Source: Vibrio plantisponsor (GTDB lineage: Bacteria > Pseudomonadota > Gammaproteobacteria > Enterobacterales > Vibrionaceae). Taken from it: a DNA stretch of 64,000 nucleotides. The stretch covers positions 62,001-126,000 of the forward strand of contig NZ_JABEQC010000005.1 of NCBI RefSeq assembly GCF_013041605.1, in the 5' to 3' direction. Each line of letters opens with the position of its first letter. Position 1 is the first letter of the stretch. This document shows positions 19,207 through 28,374 of the stretch, piece after piece. The notes beneath the pieces were generated by a model that saw only the letters and a program-made list of their open reading frames with translations, did not search any database and had not been told where the DNA came from. Made by a program: the position numbers and the translations under genes.

Positions 19207-20652
19207 ATGAGTTCAGGTCAAAGACGTACCAAAATTGTTACCACACTCGGCCCATCCACAGATAAAGAAAACGTACTAGAACAAATCATAAAATCAGGGG
19301 CAAACGTAGTACGGATGAATTTCTCACACGGTTCTGCGGATGACCATAAACAGAGAGCACAGAAAGTTCGTGAAATCGCAGCAAAACTTGGAAAACATGT
19401 GGCGATTTTAGGTGATTTACAGGGCCCTAAAATCCGTGTATCCACATTTAAAGATGGACCAATTCAACTCAATGAAGGTGATCGGTTCATCCTTGATGCT
19501 GAACTAGCTCCCGGAATGGGCGATCAAGATTCAGTAGGTATTGACTATAAAGCCCTGCCTAACGATGTCAAAAGAGACGACATCCTTCTGCTTGATGACG
19601 GTAGAGTACAACTACAAGTATTGTCTGTTGAAAACAATAAGATTTTTACCTCCGTCTTAATTGGTGGCCCTTTATCGAATAACAAAGGTATCAACAAAAA
19701 AGGCGGTGGTCTTTCCGCAGATGCACTGACCGAGAAAGACAAACTCGATATCCTTCTCGCGGCTGAAATTAAAGTGGATTACCTCGCCGTTTCATTCCCT
19801 CGCAACGGAGCAGATATGAATTTTGCTCGCCGTCTTGCTCGAGATGCAGGCTTGGAAGCGGGGTTAGTAGCGAAAGTAGAGCGTGCAGAAACCGTCTCAT
19901 GCGATGAAAATATTGACGATATCATCATGGCATCTGACGTGATCATGGTTGCTCGCGGCGATCTTGGTGTCGAAATTGGCGACCCAGAACTCGTGGGTGT
20001 ACAGAAAAAGCTGATCCATCGCGCAAAAGCACTCAACCGCGTAGTGATTACCGCTACGCAAATGATGGAGTCAATGGTAACCAATCCAATGCCAACCCGT
20101 GCCGAAGTCATGGACGTAGCGAATGCCGTACTTGATGGTACCGATGCCGTAATGCTGTCAGGAGAAACGGCTGCAGGGAAATACCCTGTTGAAACGGTAA
20201 AAGCGATGGCTGAAGTCTGTATCGGTGCGGAAAAAACCATTGAGTCTAACCAACAGAACTATCGTATCGACCGTTCTTTTGCTACCTCAGAAGAAACCAT
20301 AGCAATGTCGACCATTTATGCTGCTAACCATTTGGAAGGTGTGCAAGCCATGGTTACACTGACGGAATCAGGGCGCACGGCACTCATGACTTCTCGTTTG
20401 AATTCAGTCTTCCCTATCTTTGCAATGTCACGTAATGAACGCGCGCTTAACCGCTGTGCGCTATACAGAGGTGTCACTCCGTACTATTTCGATAGTAAGC
20501 AAGAAGAAGGGTTTACTGCAGCTCAATCTGCTTTGAAATCTCTCAAAGAGAAAAAACTGCTAGAGTTTGGCGACTTAGTTATCATCACACAAGGTGATGT
20601 AATGGAAGTTGAAGGTTCAACCAACTGCATGCGTATTTTGCCAGTATTCTAA
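19207..20652 (+). CDS. pykA: Pyruvate kinase, PykA (type II) class
   Basis: Last glycolytic step: PEP + ADP to pyruvate + ATP. N-terminal [19 protein letters not shown] and [15 protein letters not shown]; barrel motifs [28 protein letters not shown]; the signature with catalytic Lys/Glu region [21 protein letters not shown]; the Thr-containing [11 protein letters not shown] and [34 protein letters not shown]. The 481-residue length and sequence favour PykA (AMP/sugar-phosphate activated type II) over PykF (470 aa). Strong SD. Confidence 0.95.
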   Translation: MSSGQRRTKIVTTLGPSTDKENVLEQIIKSGANVVRMNFSHGSADDHKQRAQKVREIAAKLGKHVAILGDLQGPKIRVSTFKDGPIQLNEGDRFILDAELAPGMGDQDSVGIDYKALPNDVKRDDILLLDDGRVQLQVLSVENNKIFTSVLIGGPLSNNKGINKKGGGLSADALTEKDKLDILLAAEIKVDYLAVSFPRNGADMNFARRLARDAGLEAGLVAKVERAETVSCDENIDDIIMASDVIMVARGDLGVEIGDPELVGVQKKLIHRAKALNRVVITATQMMESMVTNPMPTRAEVMDVANAVLDGTDAVMLSGETAAGKYPVETVKAMAEVCIGAEKTIESNQQNYRIDRSFATSEETIAMSTIYAANHLEGVQAMVTLTESGRTALMTSRLNSVFPIFAMSRNERALNRCALYRGVTPYYFDSKQEEGFTAAQSALKSLKEKKLLEFGDLVIITQGDVMEVEGSTNCMRILPVF

Positions 20653-20673
20653 CTACGCCCCTTGTTACCCAGT

Positions 20674-20708
20674 AATAACTCACTCTCGATTATGTAGAGT
20701 GAGTTATT
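20674..20708. terminator. Terminator after pykA, overlapping the patatin gene end
   Basis: A 13-bp perfect stem (AATAACTCACTCT at 20674-20686 with its complement at 20696-20708). Its right arm includes the last bases of the convergent patatin-like gene, and no long T tract follows, so efficiency is uncertain. Confidence 0.6.
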
Positions 20709-21894
20709 CGCCAATTTCCAGAGAATTAAAATCTGCACGAATAATGCGTTCTGCTTTAATCTCACGAGCCTGCAAGAACAAATTGATAAAACGATTTCCG
20801 GCTTCGACACCTAGCTCATAATCGTGTAACAGGTCTTCTTTGTTACTTAACAGAGAGGTCGATTTCAGAGGACTACTTGGAGCAATCTGCACAATAAACA
20901 CATCATCCGGTGGTGAGCTGAGAAATTCTCTGGTTAAAGAGTAAGTCTGATAATGCACCATCAACATATCTGCTAGCCCTGAATCAAACTTATCTCCAAG
21001 CAAATGGCTCAATCGGTAAATATCATCCGCACCAAATAACCAACGCCCACCATTCAGTGTTTGTAAGTGTTTCTGTTCGCTTTTTAATTCTTTGGAACGC
21101 TCAATCTGCTGTTGGAAAAAGCGATTCCAGTCTTGCTTCCATTGGCCTAATCGATTTTGCCACTGATTTTGAATGCTGTTAAAGGAATCTCTGAACCATT
21201 TAATTTCTTCCTGCCGTGCTTTCTCATTCTGAATTAACAGATCTGATTCAGAATCGATTTCTTCTGTTCTGATCACTGTTATAAAGCGAGCTTCCCGACG
21301 CCAAGCCTCCTGAACTGGAATCGAAGCAGACACTCCTCCATCAATGTAGAGCTTATTGTTCAACTCGACTTGCTTGGGATACAAACGAGGAATCGCGCAT
21401 GTCGCTCTCATTACATCCTTCCAGTTACTGCCTAGCATGGGATAGTACTCATCACTGAGCGTTAATGAAGATGTAACAGCCGCCATTGCTTTTCTCGAGC
21501 CTAGTGCCCTACGTCCCATGTCGATGTCCATTTGAAACGGGAAACCGCAAATTTTCTCCAACGCCCAATCTAGATCCATGTATTGCTTTTTACGGATGTA
21601 ACTGAAAAGGTGGAAAAACTCAGGTGTAGTGGTGAGCTCGGTAATGAAAGCTTTGCCTAGGCCATGTTGGCGGCAGAGAAACGCGCTGATATTCAAGGCA
21701 CCTGCAGAGGTACCGTAAAATTCATCGAATGGATCGAAGTTGGCGAGATTAAAGGCATCAAATACACCGGCAGTAAATATTCCTCTCTGACCACCACCTT
21801 GAGCAACCAGAGCGTTTTTACCGCCGATGAATTTGGATAGTCGAATCACATCGACTTTGTTATCTAAATTAGAAACAGTTCCACCATTAGGCAT
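20704..21894 (-). CDS. Patatin-like phospholipase
   Basis: Predicted lipid acyl hydrolase. Patatin motifs in order: oxyanion GGGQRGIFTAGVFDAF (residues about 33-48), nucleophile elbow GTSAGALN (Ser near 63), and DGG of the Ser-Asp dyad in LYIDGGVSASIPVQEA near residue 180. At 396 aa the C-terminal half carries a Gln/Trp-rich helical stretch (FNSIQNQWQNRLGQWKQDW) and a DUF-like tail. No signal peptide, so cytosolic or membrane-associated. Substrate unknown. Strong AAGGG SD. Confidence 0.88.
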   Translation of the reverse strand: MPNGGTVSNLDNKVDVIRLSKFIGGKNALVAQGGGQRGIFTAGVFDAFNLANFDPFDEFYGTSAGALNISAFLCRQHGLGKAFITELTTTPEFFHLFSYIRKKQYMDLDWALEKICGFPFQMDIDMGRRALGSRKAMAAVTSSLTLSDEYYPMLGSNWKDVMRATCAIPRLYPKQVELNNKLYIDGGVSASIPVQEAWRREARFITVIRTEEIDSESDLLIQNEKARQEEIKWFRDSFNSIQNQWQNRLGQWKQDWNRFFQQQIERSKELKSEQKHLQTLNGGRWLFGADDIYRLSHLLGDKFDSGLADMLMVHYQTYSLTREFLSSPPDDVFIVQIAPSSPLKSTSLLSNKEDLLHDYELGVEAGNRFINLFLQAREIKAERIIRADFNSLEIGE

Positions 21895-21912
21895 AAGTAG
21901 AACCCTTATCAG

Positions 21913-22002
21913 TTAGTGTGTTATTGCGATCAATCCAAAACCGACAAGTACCGCGAAGATAACGGCAGTAGCAAGTACTGCAAACTTTAGATCATGTTCC
22001 AT
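21913..22002 (-). CDS. ynhF: YnhF-like small membrane protein, 29 aa
   Basis: The frame reads MEHDLKFAVLATAVIFAVL and then a second hydrophobic stretch to ITH-stop. E. coli YnhF (29 aa, MSTDLKFSLV start, ending ALH) has the same length, the same DLKF motif and the same hydrophobic pattern. A GGAGGT lies seven bases before the ATG at 22002, an unusually strong SD for so short a frame. It is a single-pass inner-membrane miniprotein of unknown function. It sits between the patatin gene and the NSS transporter region. Confidence 0.8.
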   Translation of the reverse strand: MEHDLKFAVLATAVIFAVLVGFGLIAITH

Positions 22003-22684
22003 ACAGACCTCCTTTTACTTAACAAATTAATAACATAGGTAAAGGAAGCCATCAAGAATTGCCAGTTTTTCAGCTACAATTATGCAATTGCCCTCACAAT
22101 AACTCAATCACCATATCGCTTGTTCGATAAAGCTTGAGAACCAAAGAACAAGCCAAAATAGCTCTATATTCGCTAAGGTTTCTATCTTTATCTTCTTATT
22201 TTAAATAAAGAGTGAAAGGTGGAGGTATTCACTGGTGATTGTATATTTTTCAGTCATACACACTACTGTTTTTAATAGTGATATCAATTGCAAATGCTGA
22301 AAATGAGCATCAATTGAGCCAGACATGAACAACACAGCAATATATTAAACCAAAATAAGGCACATTCATCGCCCTATAAAACTATCGAAACACAAAAAAC
22401 TAACATTTATGATCTATTGCTATTAACAGAACAAATCTGTAGTCTCGGTACCACGCGTAGCTGATTATTTCAGATTTCGCAAACACACATCAGATAATAA
22501 AGAACAAAACTCTGAGTTTTCTTAAGGCAAACAAAATTTAATACTAACTTTTCACCGATTCATGGACGATAGATAAAATATTGCGCAGTTCTATAGAACG
22601 CTAAAAAATATCGACAGTAACCATGTTCGCCAGTGATAGCCATAAAGAAGCTTCAGACCTCAGAGTGTCGTAAAGGAGTAAAAC
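22003..22684. other. Upstream region of the NSS transporter (682 bp)
   Basis: A/T-rich, with no convincing coding frame. It should contain the ynhF promoter (minus) and the promoter plus leader of the transporter (plus). I looked for glycine-riboswitch-type motifs and saw none. The only clear element is the GTAAAGGAGTAAAAC ribosome-binding site just before 22685. Confidence 0.6.
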
Positions 22685-24145
22685 ATGAAGCGAGAACAAT
22701 GGGGATCCCGAGTTGGGTTTATCCTAGCTGCAGTGGGCTCTGCAATCGGTCTTGGAAACATTTGGCGTTTCCCTTACATGGCTTATGAAAACGGCGGCGG
22801 CGCATTTTTCATTCCTTATATCTTCGCACTACTTACTGCGGGTATCCCATTCATGATCCTTGAGTTCAGTATGGGTCAGAAAAACCGTGGTTCAGCACCG
22901 TCTACACTGGCTAAAATCAATTCTAAGTTCGAATGGTTAGGCTGGTTCCAAGTCGGTATCGCTGCGGTTATTGCAGTTTACTATGTCGCTGTTATTGGTT
23001 GGGCTATCTCTTACTTTGGTATGTCGTTTACTCAAAGCTGGGGCACAGATACTAACGCATTCTTCTTTAGCGAGTACTTGGCGCTAGGCGACAACTCACC
23101 AACCAATCTTGGTGACATCCAATGGAACATCGCATTCGCTATGTTCATTGCTTGGGCAGTTACTTATGCAGCTATCGTAGGTGGCGTAAAAGCGGGTATC
23201 GAGCGCGCATCTAAGATCATGATGCCGATCCTATTCATCATGGTATTGTTCCTAATTGCTCGTATGATTTTCCTTCCTGGTGCGCTTGATGGTGTGAACT
23301 ACATGTTCCAACCTGACTTCAGCAAAATTTGGGACGTGAAAGTTTGGGCTGCTGCTTATGGTCAGATCTTCTTCACTCTAAGTATTGGTTTTGCAATCAT
23401 GCTTGCATATTCAAGCTACCTGCCAGAAAAATCAGACATCACAAACAACGCGTTTATGACTGTGTTGATCAACTGTGGTTTCTCAATCCTTGCAGGTATC
23501 ATGATTTTCTCAGTGTTGGGTTATATGGCTCAAGAGCAAGGAAAACCACTAACAGAAGTTGTTTCTGCAGGTGTAGGTCTAGCATTCGTAACGATTCCAG
23601 CGGCTATTAACCTTCTACCGATTCCTTACATCTTAGGTCCAATATTCTTCCTAGCATTGGTTGTAGCAGGTTTAAGCTCGCATATTTCAATCATGGAAGC
23701 AGTAACATCAGCGGTTATCGACAAGCTAAACTGGAGCCGTAAGAAAGCAGCGAACGTTGTTATCGGTTCTGGTCTAGTTATCTCAATGGCGTTTGCAACT
23801 AACGGCGGTCTATTGCTACTTGACCTAGTTGACCACTTCGCAAACAACGTTGGTATCATGGCAAGCTGTTTCGTTGAAATCGCACTAATGACATGGTTGC
23901 TAAAAGTCTCTGACGTACGTAAATACGTGAACAGCATTTCTGATTTCAGCGTAGGCGTATGGTTCGATATCTGTTTACGTTTTATCACTCCAGTGATGCT
24001 AGCTATCATCATTGCAACAAAACTTATTGCACTGTTCACTGAAGGCTACGGCGGTTACGACCTGACTCTAGGTTGGGCAATCATTATCGTTCTACTTGTA
24101 TTTGGTGTACTGGTTAACCTATTAAGCCGTAAGGAGGCAAAATAA
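22685..24145 (+). CDS. Sodium-dependent transporter, NSS/SNF family (MetP-like)
   Basis: Na+-coupled amino-acid symporter of the inner membrane, LeuT fold, with 11-12 membrane segments in 486 aa. The TM1 signature GSAIGLGNIWRFPYMAYENGGGAFFIPYIFAL with the unwound Na+/substrate site is plain at residues 16-47; TM6 region SIGFAIMLAYSSYLP also fits. The pairing with a 30-aa MetS-like protein, whose ATG overlaps this stop by one base, points to the MetPS type (methionine/alanine uptake in Corynebacterium), but the actual substrate here is not known. Confidence 0.92.
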   Translation: MKREQWGSRVGFILAAVGSAIGLGNIWRFPYMAYENGGGAFFIPYIFALLTAGIPFMILEFSMGQKNRGSAPSTLAKINSKFEWLGWFQVGIAAVIAVYYVAVIGWAISYFGMSFTQSWGTDTNAFFFSEYLALGDNSPTNLGDIQWNIAFAMFIAWAVTYAAIVGGVKAGIERASKIMMPILFIMVLFLIARMIFLPGALDGVNYMFQPDFSKIWDVKVWAAAYGQIFFTLSIGFAIMLAYSSYLPEKSDITNNAFMTVLINCGFSILAGIMIFSVLGYMAQEQGKPLTEVVSAGVGLAFVTIPAAINLLPIPYILGPIFFLALVVAGLSSHISIMEAVTSAVIDKLNWSRKKAANVVIGSGLVISMAFATNGGLLLLDLVDHFANNVGIMASCFVEIALMTWLLKVSDVRKYVNSISDFSVGVWFDICLRFITPVMLAIIIATKLIALFTEGYGGYDLTLGWAIIIVLLVFGVLVNLLSRKEAK

Positions 24146-24237
24146 TGACTGCTAGCGCAATTATTATGATGATCATTGGTCTTGGTATTACTTGGGGTGG
24201 CGCAGCTATCTGTATCAAGAAAGCGATGAACAAATAA
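24145..24237 (+). CDS. metS: MetS-family NSS transporter small subunit, 30 aa
   Basis: The frame MTASAIIMMIIGLGITWGG continues to CIKKAMNK and a stop: one membrane helix with a short basic C-terminal tail, the MetS pattern. The start overlaps the transporter stop (TAATG), and AAGGAGG lies about ten bases upstream, so translation is coupled. The family is required for or stimulates transport by its NSS partner. Confidence 0.88.
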   Translation: MTASAIIMMIIGLGITWGGAAICIKKAMNK

Positions 24238-24252
24238 TTCATCCAGCTAAAG

Positions 24253-24278
24253 AAAAACCGGCATAGCGCCGGTTTTTT
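24253..24278. terminator. Terminator after metS (bidirectional)
   Basis: Ten-base stem AAAAACCGGC / GCCGGTTTTT with a 5-base loop between convergent genes, T tract on both strands. Confidence 0.9.
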
Positions 24279-24307
24279 ATTTGCTACAGATAGAGGAGCT
24301 TCTTCCT

Positions 24308-25024
24308 CTAGCAATAATTTTTCTCAACTATAGGTCGAATGACTAATTCATCTACGCTAGAAATGCCGTTTTGACTCGCCATAAACAGAATCGCATCCAC
24401 CACCTGCTCAGGGTCTAAATACTCTGGGCGTTCTGCTGCTCGGAAAGGAGTATCCACTCCACCTGGATAAATTGCACACACTTTCACACCATGCTCCCTA
24501 GCTTCTTTTCGGAAAACCTTCGTTAAGGCATCGATACCCGCTTTTGAGGCTGTATAAGCACCAATCCCTTCATTGGAAAATCCGCATACCGTTGACAGAA
24601 CGTTGATGACAATGCCCTGCCCTCTAGGCTTCATCGAAACATTGTAAACTTCCTTCATAAAAACGAATGGAGACATCATGTTCAGTTGTACTAACCCCAT
24701 TAGATCATCGACTGATAAGTCTGCGATAGCGCTTCTCGAAGTATTCGCACCAGCGCAATTTACCAATACATCAATGCCACCCAGTTTCTCACTGGCTTTA
24801 GCAACAAAGTGATCGACCAACTCGAAATTTGTCGCGTCAAAGGCTTGCGAGAATGTTTGGCTATCACAAGGTGTAATTTCAGAAACTAATTCATTGAGTT
24901 TGCTTTCGGAACGTCCACAGAACGCCACATTGGCGCCCTGCTCAATCAATCGCTTTGTCAGCAAACGTCCAATACCGGATGTCGCTCCCGTGACAATAAA
25001 GTTCTTATTTCTAACATCCAGCAT
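24308..25024 (-). CDS. Short-chain dehydrogenase/reductase
   Basis: NAD(P)-binding Rossmann enzyme, substrate unknown. Cofactor motif VTGATSGIGRLLTKRL, CGRS pocket, LVNCAGANTSRSA (NAG-type), catalytic Ser in NVLSTVCGF, YTASKAGIDALTKVF (YxxxK), then IYPGGVDTPF. Start taken at ATG 25024 (MLDVRNKNFIVTG) with GTGGA six bases upstream; the frame extends to 25075 but the extra 17 residues are not family-like. Length 238 aa is typical. Confidence 0.87.
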   Translation of the reverse strand: MLDVRNKNFIVTGATSGIGRLLTKRLIEQGANVAFCGRSESKLNELVSEITPCDSQTFSQAFDATNFELVDHFVAKASEKLGGIDVLVNCAGANTSRSAIADLSVDDLMGLVQLNMMSPFVFMKEVYNVSMKPRGQGIVINVLSTVCGFSNEGIGAYTASKAGIDALTKVFRKEAREHGVKVCAIYPGGVDTPFRAAERPEYLDPEQVVDAILFMASQNGISSVDELVIRPIVEKNYC

Positions 25025-25162
25025 CAGATATCCACGCTCTTGTTCAAATAGGATTAAATTCAGCCATGCCAGCATGGCTGATACAGTTTGCCTATATGAT
25101 ACGTTTAACTACCTAGAAGCGAAAAGGCGGGCAATCACATAACGAACGAAATAGTCTTGAGA

Positions 25163-25567
25163 TTAAAAGTGGTACGTCAGACCTAATGCCGCTCCGATTT
25201 GCAGTTCAGGGCCGCCATAAAAATTGACTTCAGGGTGTACCTGACCATAAAGGTTAAAACGGTTGTTGAACTGCCAATTAATACCTAACGGTAGACGAGC
25301 ACCAAAATCATCTTCCCATTCAGCCCACGCGCCGCCTCCAACGTACCAGTCAAAAGGTACATCTGGACTGTTAAAACTCCCCTGCGCAAAAATGTAATCA
25401 AACGCTGCGCCATCATTACCCAGAATGAAGCGATATTGGTCGTCGATTTCAAAGACAACACTGAGCTGCTGGTCAACTGCCATGCCGACTTCAAAGCCTT
25501 TATTTTGTTGTGCATGAACAGCGAATGAAGTGCCAAGTAGTAAGGCGACAATCCCTAATTTCTTCAT
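25163..25567 (-). CDS. Small exported protein, probable outer-membrane beta-barrel
   Basis: Signal peptide MKKLGIVALLLGTSFAVHAQ, then a 115-residue mature part with alternating aromatic/polar strands (FDWYVGGGAWAEWEDDFGARLPLGINWQF, FNLYGQVHPEVNFYGGPELQIGAALGLTYHF) and a C-terminal phenylalanine, the usual beta-barrel assembly signal. Start set at the ATG at 25567; the frame has a TTG four codons upstream. Function unknown. Confidence 0.72.
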   Translation of the reverse strand: MKKLGIVALLLGTSFAVHAQQNKGFEVGMAVDQQLSVVFEIDDQYRFILGNDGAAFDYIFAQGSFNSPDVPFDWYVGGGAWAEWEDDFGARLPLGINWQFNNRFNLYGQVHPEVNFYGGPELQIGAALGLTYHF

Positions 25568-25682
25568 ATGTAATTCCAAATACCATTGCTATACAAAAGT
25601 ATAGACGGTACCCAAGCGGCAATTGGAGTGTGTCATTATCAGGTAAGGGAATATCAGGAATTTGTAGGAATTCACGCACAAA

Positions 25683-25706
25683 AAAAGGAGACCGAAGTCT
25701 CCTTTT
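25683..25706 (-). terminator. Terminator after ptsG
   Basis: AAAAGGAGAC / GTCTCCTTTT stem with a CGAA loop; on the minus strand it is followed by a run of T. Confidence 0.88.
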
Positions 25707-25731
25707 CTATAGGGGAAAATATTTCTGAGGA

Positions 25732-27162
25732 TTAACCGTGGTTACGGATCCACTCATCCATATCTGTTTTAAGGTTGTCAGACTTAGTACCGAAGATAGC
25801 TTGAACGCCACCAGATACTACAACTACGCCTGCTGCACCAAGTTTTTTCAGTTTGTCTTGGTCAACAATTTCAGTATCAGCAACTGATACACGTAGACGA
25901 GTGATACATGCGTCTAAGTTAGTGATGTTCTCTTTACCACCGAATGCAGCAACAAGTTCACCAGCCATTTCAGTACCAGTAGTCGCTGATGCAGATTCTG
26001 ACTCGTCTTCACGACCTGGAGTTTTAATATCCATAGCGCGAATAACGAAAGTGAACACTACGTAGTAAAGAACTGCGTAAGCGATACCTAGGCCAACAAG
26101 CAGTAACATGTTTTCAGCACGTGGAGATTGAACCACGAAGTCGATGAAACCGTTAGAGAATGTGTGACCGTGAACAACACCTAGAGAGTTCGTTAGCATG
26201 TATGCAACGCCAGCTAGTACTGCGTGAATTACGTATAGTACTGGAGCGATGAATAGGAACGAGAACTCGATTGGTTCAGTAATACCTGTTAGGAATGAAG
26301 TCAGAGCTGCAGAAGCCATGATACCCATTACTTTTGCACGGTTTTCAGGTTTAGCGCTGTGTGCAATTGCAATAGCAGCAGCTGGAAGACCGAACATCTT
26401 GAATAGGTAACCACCTGCTAGCTGACCGAAACCGTTACCCGCTGCGCGAGAAGCGTCATCAGCAGTAAGGAAACAAGTCATGATACCGTGAGCAACTTGA
26501 CCAGCAGCGTTAGTACAAGTACCTGCTTCGTAGAAGAATGGTACGTTCCAAATGTGGTGTAGACCGAATGGAATTAGAGAACGCTCAACAATACCGTAGA
26601 TACCGAATGCAGTAACAGGGTTTTGGTTTGCTGCCCAATCAGAGAAAGATGCAATCACGCTACCAATTGGTGGCCAAATGATAGAAAGAACTACACCAAG
26701 ACCAATTGATAGGAAACCTGTGATGATTGGCACTGCGCGTTTACCAGCGAAGAAACCTAGGTACTCTGGAAGTTGAATTTTGTAGAAACGGTTGAATGCC
26801 CAAGCAGCAACACCACCCGCTAAAATACCACCTAAAACACCAGTTTCGATGTGGCCAACACCCATTGTATCGCCCATTACGTTTAGCGTTGCAATCATGA
26901 TACCGTAACCAACGATAGCAGACAGACCTGAAACGCCATCGTTGTTAGTGAAACCTAGAGATACACCAACTGCGAAAAGAAGTGCCATTTGGCCGAAAAC
27001 TGAACCGCCAGCTTGTTCCATTAGGTGTGATACAACTTCTGGTATCCAGCTAAAGTTCGCCGCACCCACACCAAGCAAAATACCTGCAACTGGTAGTACT
27101 GATACTGGTAGCATCAAAGACTTACCAACTTTTTGCAGGTTAGCAAAAGCGTTTTTAAACAT
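25732..27162 (-). CDS. ptsG: PtsG, glucose-specific PTS enzyme IICB
   Basis: Takes up and phosphorylates glucose to glucose-6-phosphate using EIIA-Glc phosphate. The IIC membrane domain (residues 1-385) carries [32 protein letters not shown] and the [18 protein letters not shown] motif; a linker rich in Ser/Glu precedes the IIB domain with its phospho-Cys in [11 protein letters not shown] near residue 420. Length 476 matches E. coli (477). It ends the fab-holB-tatD cluster in the order seen in enterics. Mlc, encoded 7 kb away, is its expected repressor. Confidence 0.95.
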   Translation of the reverse strand: MFKNAFANLQKVGKSLMLPVSVLPVAGILLGVGAANFSWIPEVVSHLMEQAGGSVFGQMALLFAVGVSLGFTNNDGVSGLSAIVGYGIMIATLNVMGDTMGVGHIETGVLGGILAGGVAAWAFNRFYKIQLPEYLGFFAGKRAVPIITGFLSIGLGVVLSIIWPPIGSVIASFSDWAANQNPVTAFGIYGIVERSLIPFGLHHIWNVPFFYEAGTCTNAAGQVAHGIMTCFLTADDASRAAGNGFGQLAGGYLFKMFGLPAAAIAIAHSAKPENRAKVMGIMASAALTSFLTGITEPIEFSFLFIAPVLYVIHAVLAGVAYMLTNSLGVVHGHTFSNGFIDFVVQSPRAENMLLLVGLGIAYAVLYYVVFTFVIRAMDIKTPGREDESESASATTGTEMAGELVAAFGGKENITNLDACITRLRVSVADTEIVDQDKLKKLGAAGVVVVSGGVQAIFGTKSDNLKTDMDEWIRNHG

Positions 27163-27565
27163 GTTTATGCTCCTGATTAAGTTATTAGAATTTTAGGGTT
27201 CTAACGGCACACCCCCGTAGCCTAAATGTTAGCACCCAATGAAAATGTAACCACAAAATGTATTATATTTTCCGCCTCTAAATATATATTGATGCTCCTC
27301 ATGGTTTCTACTTAGTTACGAAATTAAGTTTCAAAGTATTAGACAGATCACAATCAGATCTGACCTCTGAAAAGCATTACACTACATCTATCCATTTGTT
27401 TTTAATGAATTTAAAAGTTAAAACCAATAATTTCACTGCGTAAATAAAATTAGTCGCCATGTTATTTTATGTAACAAAATTACATTAGTTTGTTTTTGCC
27501 TCTCAAAATCAACAGATTTAGTAAACAACATAATTATTTTTACGATCATCTAAATTTTTCAATAA
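27163..27565. promoter_or_regulatory. ptsG upstream region with a 17-bp inverted repeat
   Basis: No gene is visible. ATGTAA-CAAAA-TTACAT at 27469-27485 is a perfect inverted repeat with a 5-base spacer, about 310 bp upstream of ptsG. The ptsG ribosome-binding site (AGGAGC in the minus sense) is at about 27169-27174. Long A/T tracts flank the repeat. Which regulator binds it is not known; I did not find a textbook CRP site. Confidence 0.35.
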
Positions 27566-27589
27566 AAAAAGGAGCAATCGCTCCTTTTT
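27566..27589 (-). terminator. Terminator after tatD
   Basis: AAAGGAGC / GCTCCTTT stem with a short loop, followed on the minus strand by a T tract. Confidence 0.88.
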
Positions 27590-27606
27590 AAATCAAATGT
27601 TGATTT

Positions 27607-28374
27607 CTATCGCAAAAAAAGATCTTGGTAGTTTTGGGTTGTTTTTTCAGCGATTTCAGAAAGTGAGCACCCTTTTAACTGAGCAATGTAAGCGGCAACC
27701 TCAACAACATAAGCTGGTTGATTCTCCTTTCCACGATGTGGAACGGGAGCAAGATATGGAGAGTCCGTTTCAATCAGCAAGCGTTCTATCGGCAGAGCTT
27801 TCACTACTTCCTTCAGTTCTGTTGCTTGTCTGAAAGTAACAATCCCTGAGATAGAAATGTAAAAACCCAAATCCATAGCCGCTTCCGCAAAAGCGAGATC
27901 TTCAGTGAAACAGTGGATCACGCCACCACAACGCTCTGCTCCACCTTGTTTTAGCATCTCTAAGGTGTCTTTTCGCGCATTGCGAGTATGAATAATCAGC
28001 GGCTTATTAAGTGCAACCGCGGTTTCGATTTGCTGGGAAAAACGTAATTTCTGCAACTCTGCTGTTTCTGGCTGGTAATGATAATCCAAACCAGTTTCAC
28101 CTATCGCAACCACCTTAGGGTGTTTCGCATATTCGTGGAACTTATCTAGTGCAAACTCACTCTCTACATCTAATGGATGAACACCACAAGAGGCATGGAC
28201 ATTTTCAAATGGCGTGATCATTTCAATCATGTCCGGGAAAGAATCAAGCGTAACTCCAACCGACAATAGCTGTTTTACATTCGCTTGAGCGGCTTTGTTC
28301 ACGACATCCGATATATCCGTGTGTAAATCTTGATAATCCAGTTTATCCAGATGGCAGTGAGAATCTACAAACAT
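27607..28374 (-). CDS. ycfH: TatD-family metal-dependent hydrolase (YcfH type)
   Basis: Amidohydrolase-fold nuclease-like protein. MFVDSHCHLDKLDY supplies the first metal-binding His pair; GETGLDYHYQPE, IIHTRNARKDTLEML, GVIHCFTED and LIETDSPYLAPVPHRGKENQP complete the metal site. Length 255 aa is normal. It overlaps the holB end by ten bases and lies between holB and ptsG as in E. coli, which favours the YcfH paralogue over TatD proper. Confidence 0.92.
   Translation of the reverse strand: MFVDSHCHLDKLDYQDLHTDISDVVNKAAQANVKQLLSVGVTLDSFPDMIEMITPFENVHASCGVHPLDVESEFALDKFHEYAKHPKVVAIGETGLDYHYQPETAELQKLRFSQQIETAVALNKPLIIHTRNARKDTLEMLKQGGAERCGGVIHCFTEDLAFAEAAMDLGFYISISGIVTFRQATELKEVVKALPIERLLIETDSPYLAPVPHRGKENQPAYVVEVAAYIAQLKGCSLSEIAEKTTQNYQDLFLR

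Noticed and set aside
22232..22300. Short frame starting GTG after a GGAGG in the NSS upstream region (about 21 codons)
   Set aside because: The SD is good but the peptide has no conserved pattern and stops early in an A/T-rich stretch; nothing supports translation.
22003..22684. Riboswitch upstream of the sodium symporter
   Set aside because: I could not see the conserved glycine- or other riboswitch motifs; only a ribosome-binding site is clear.
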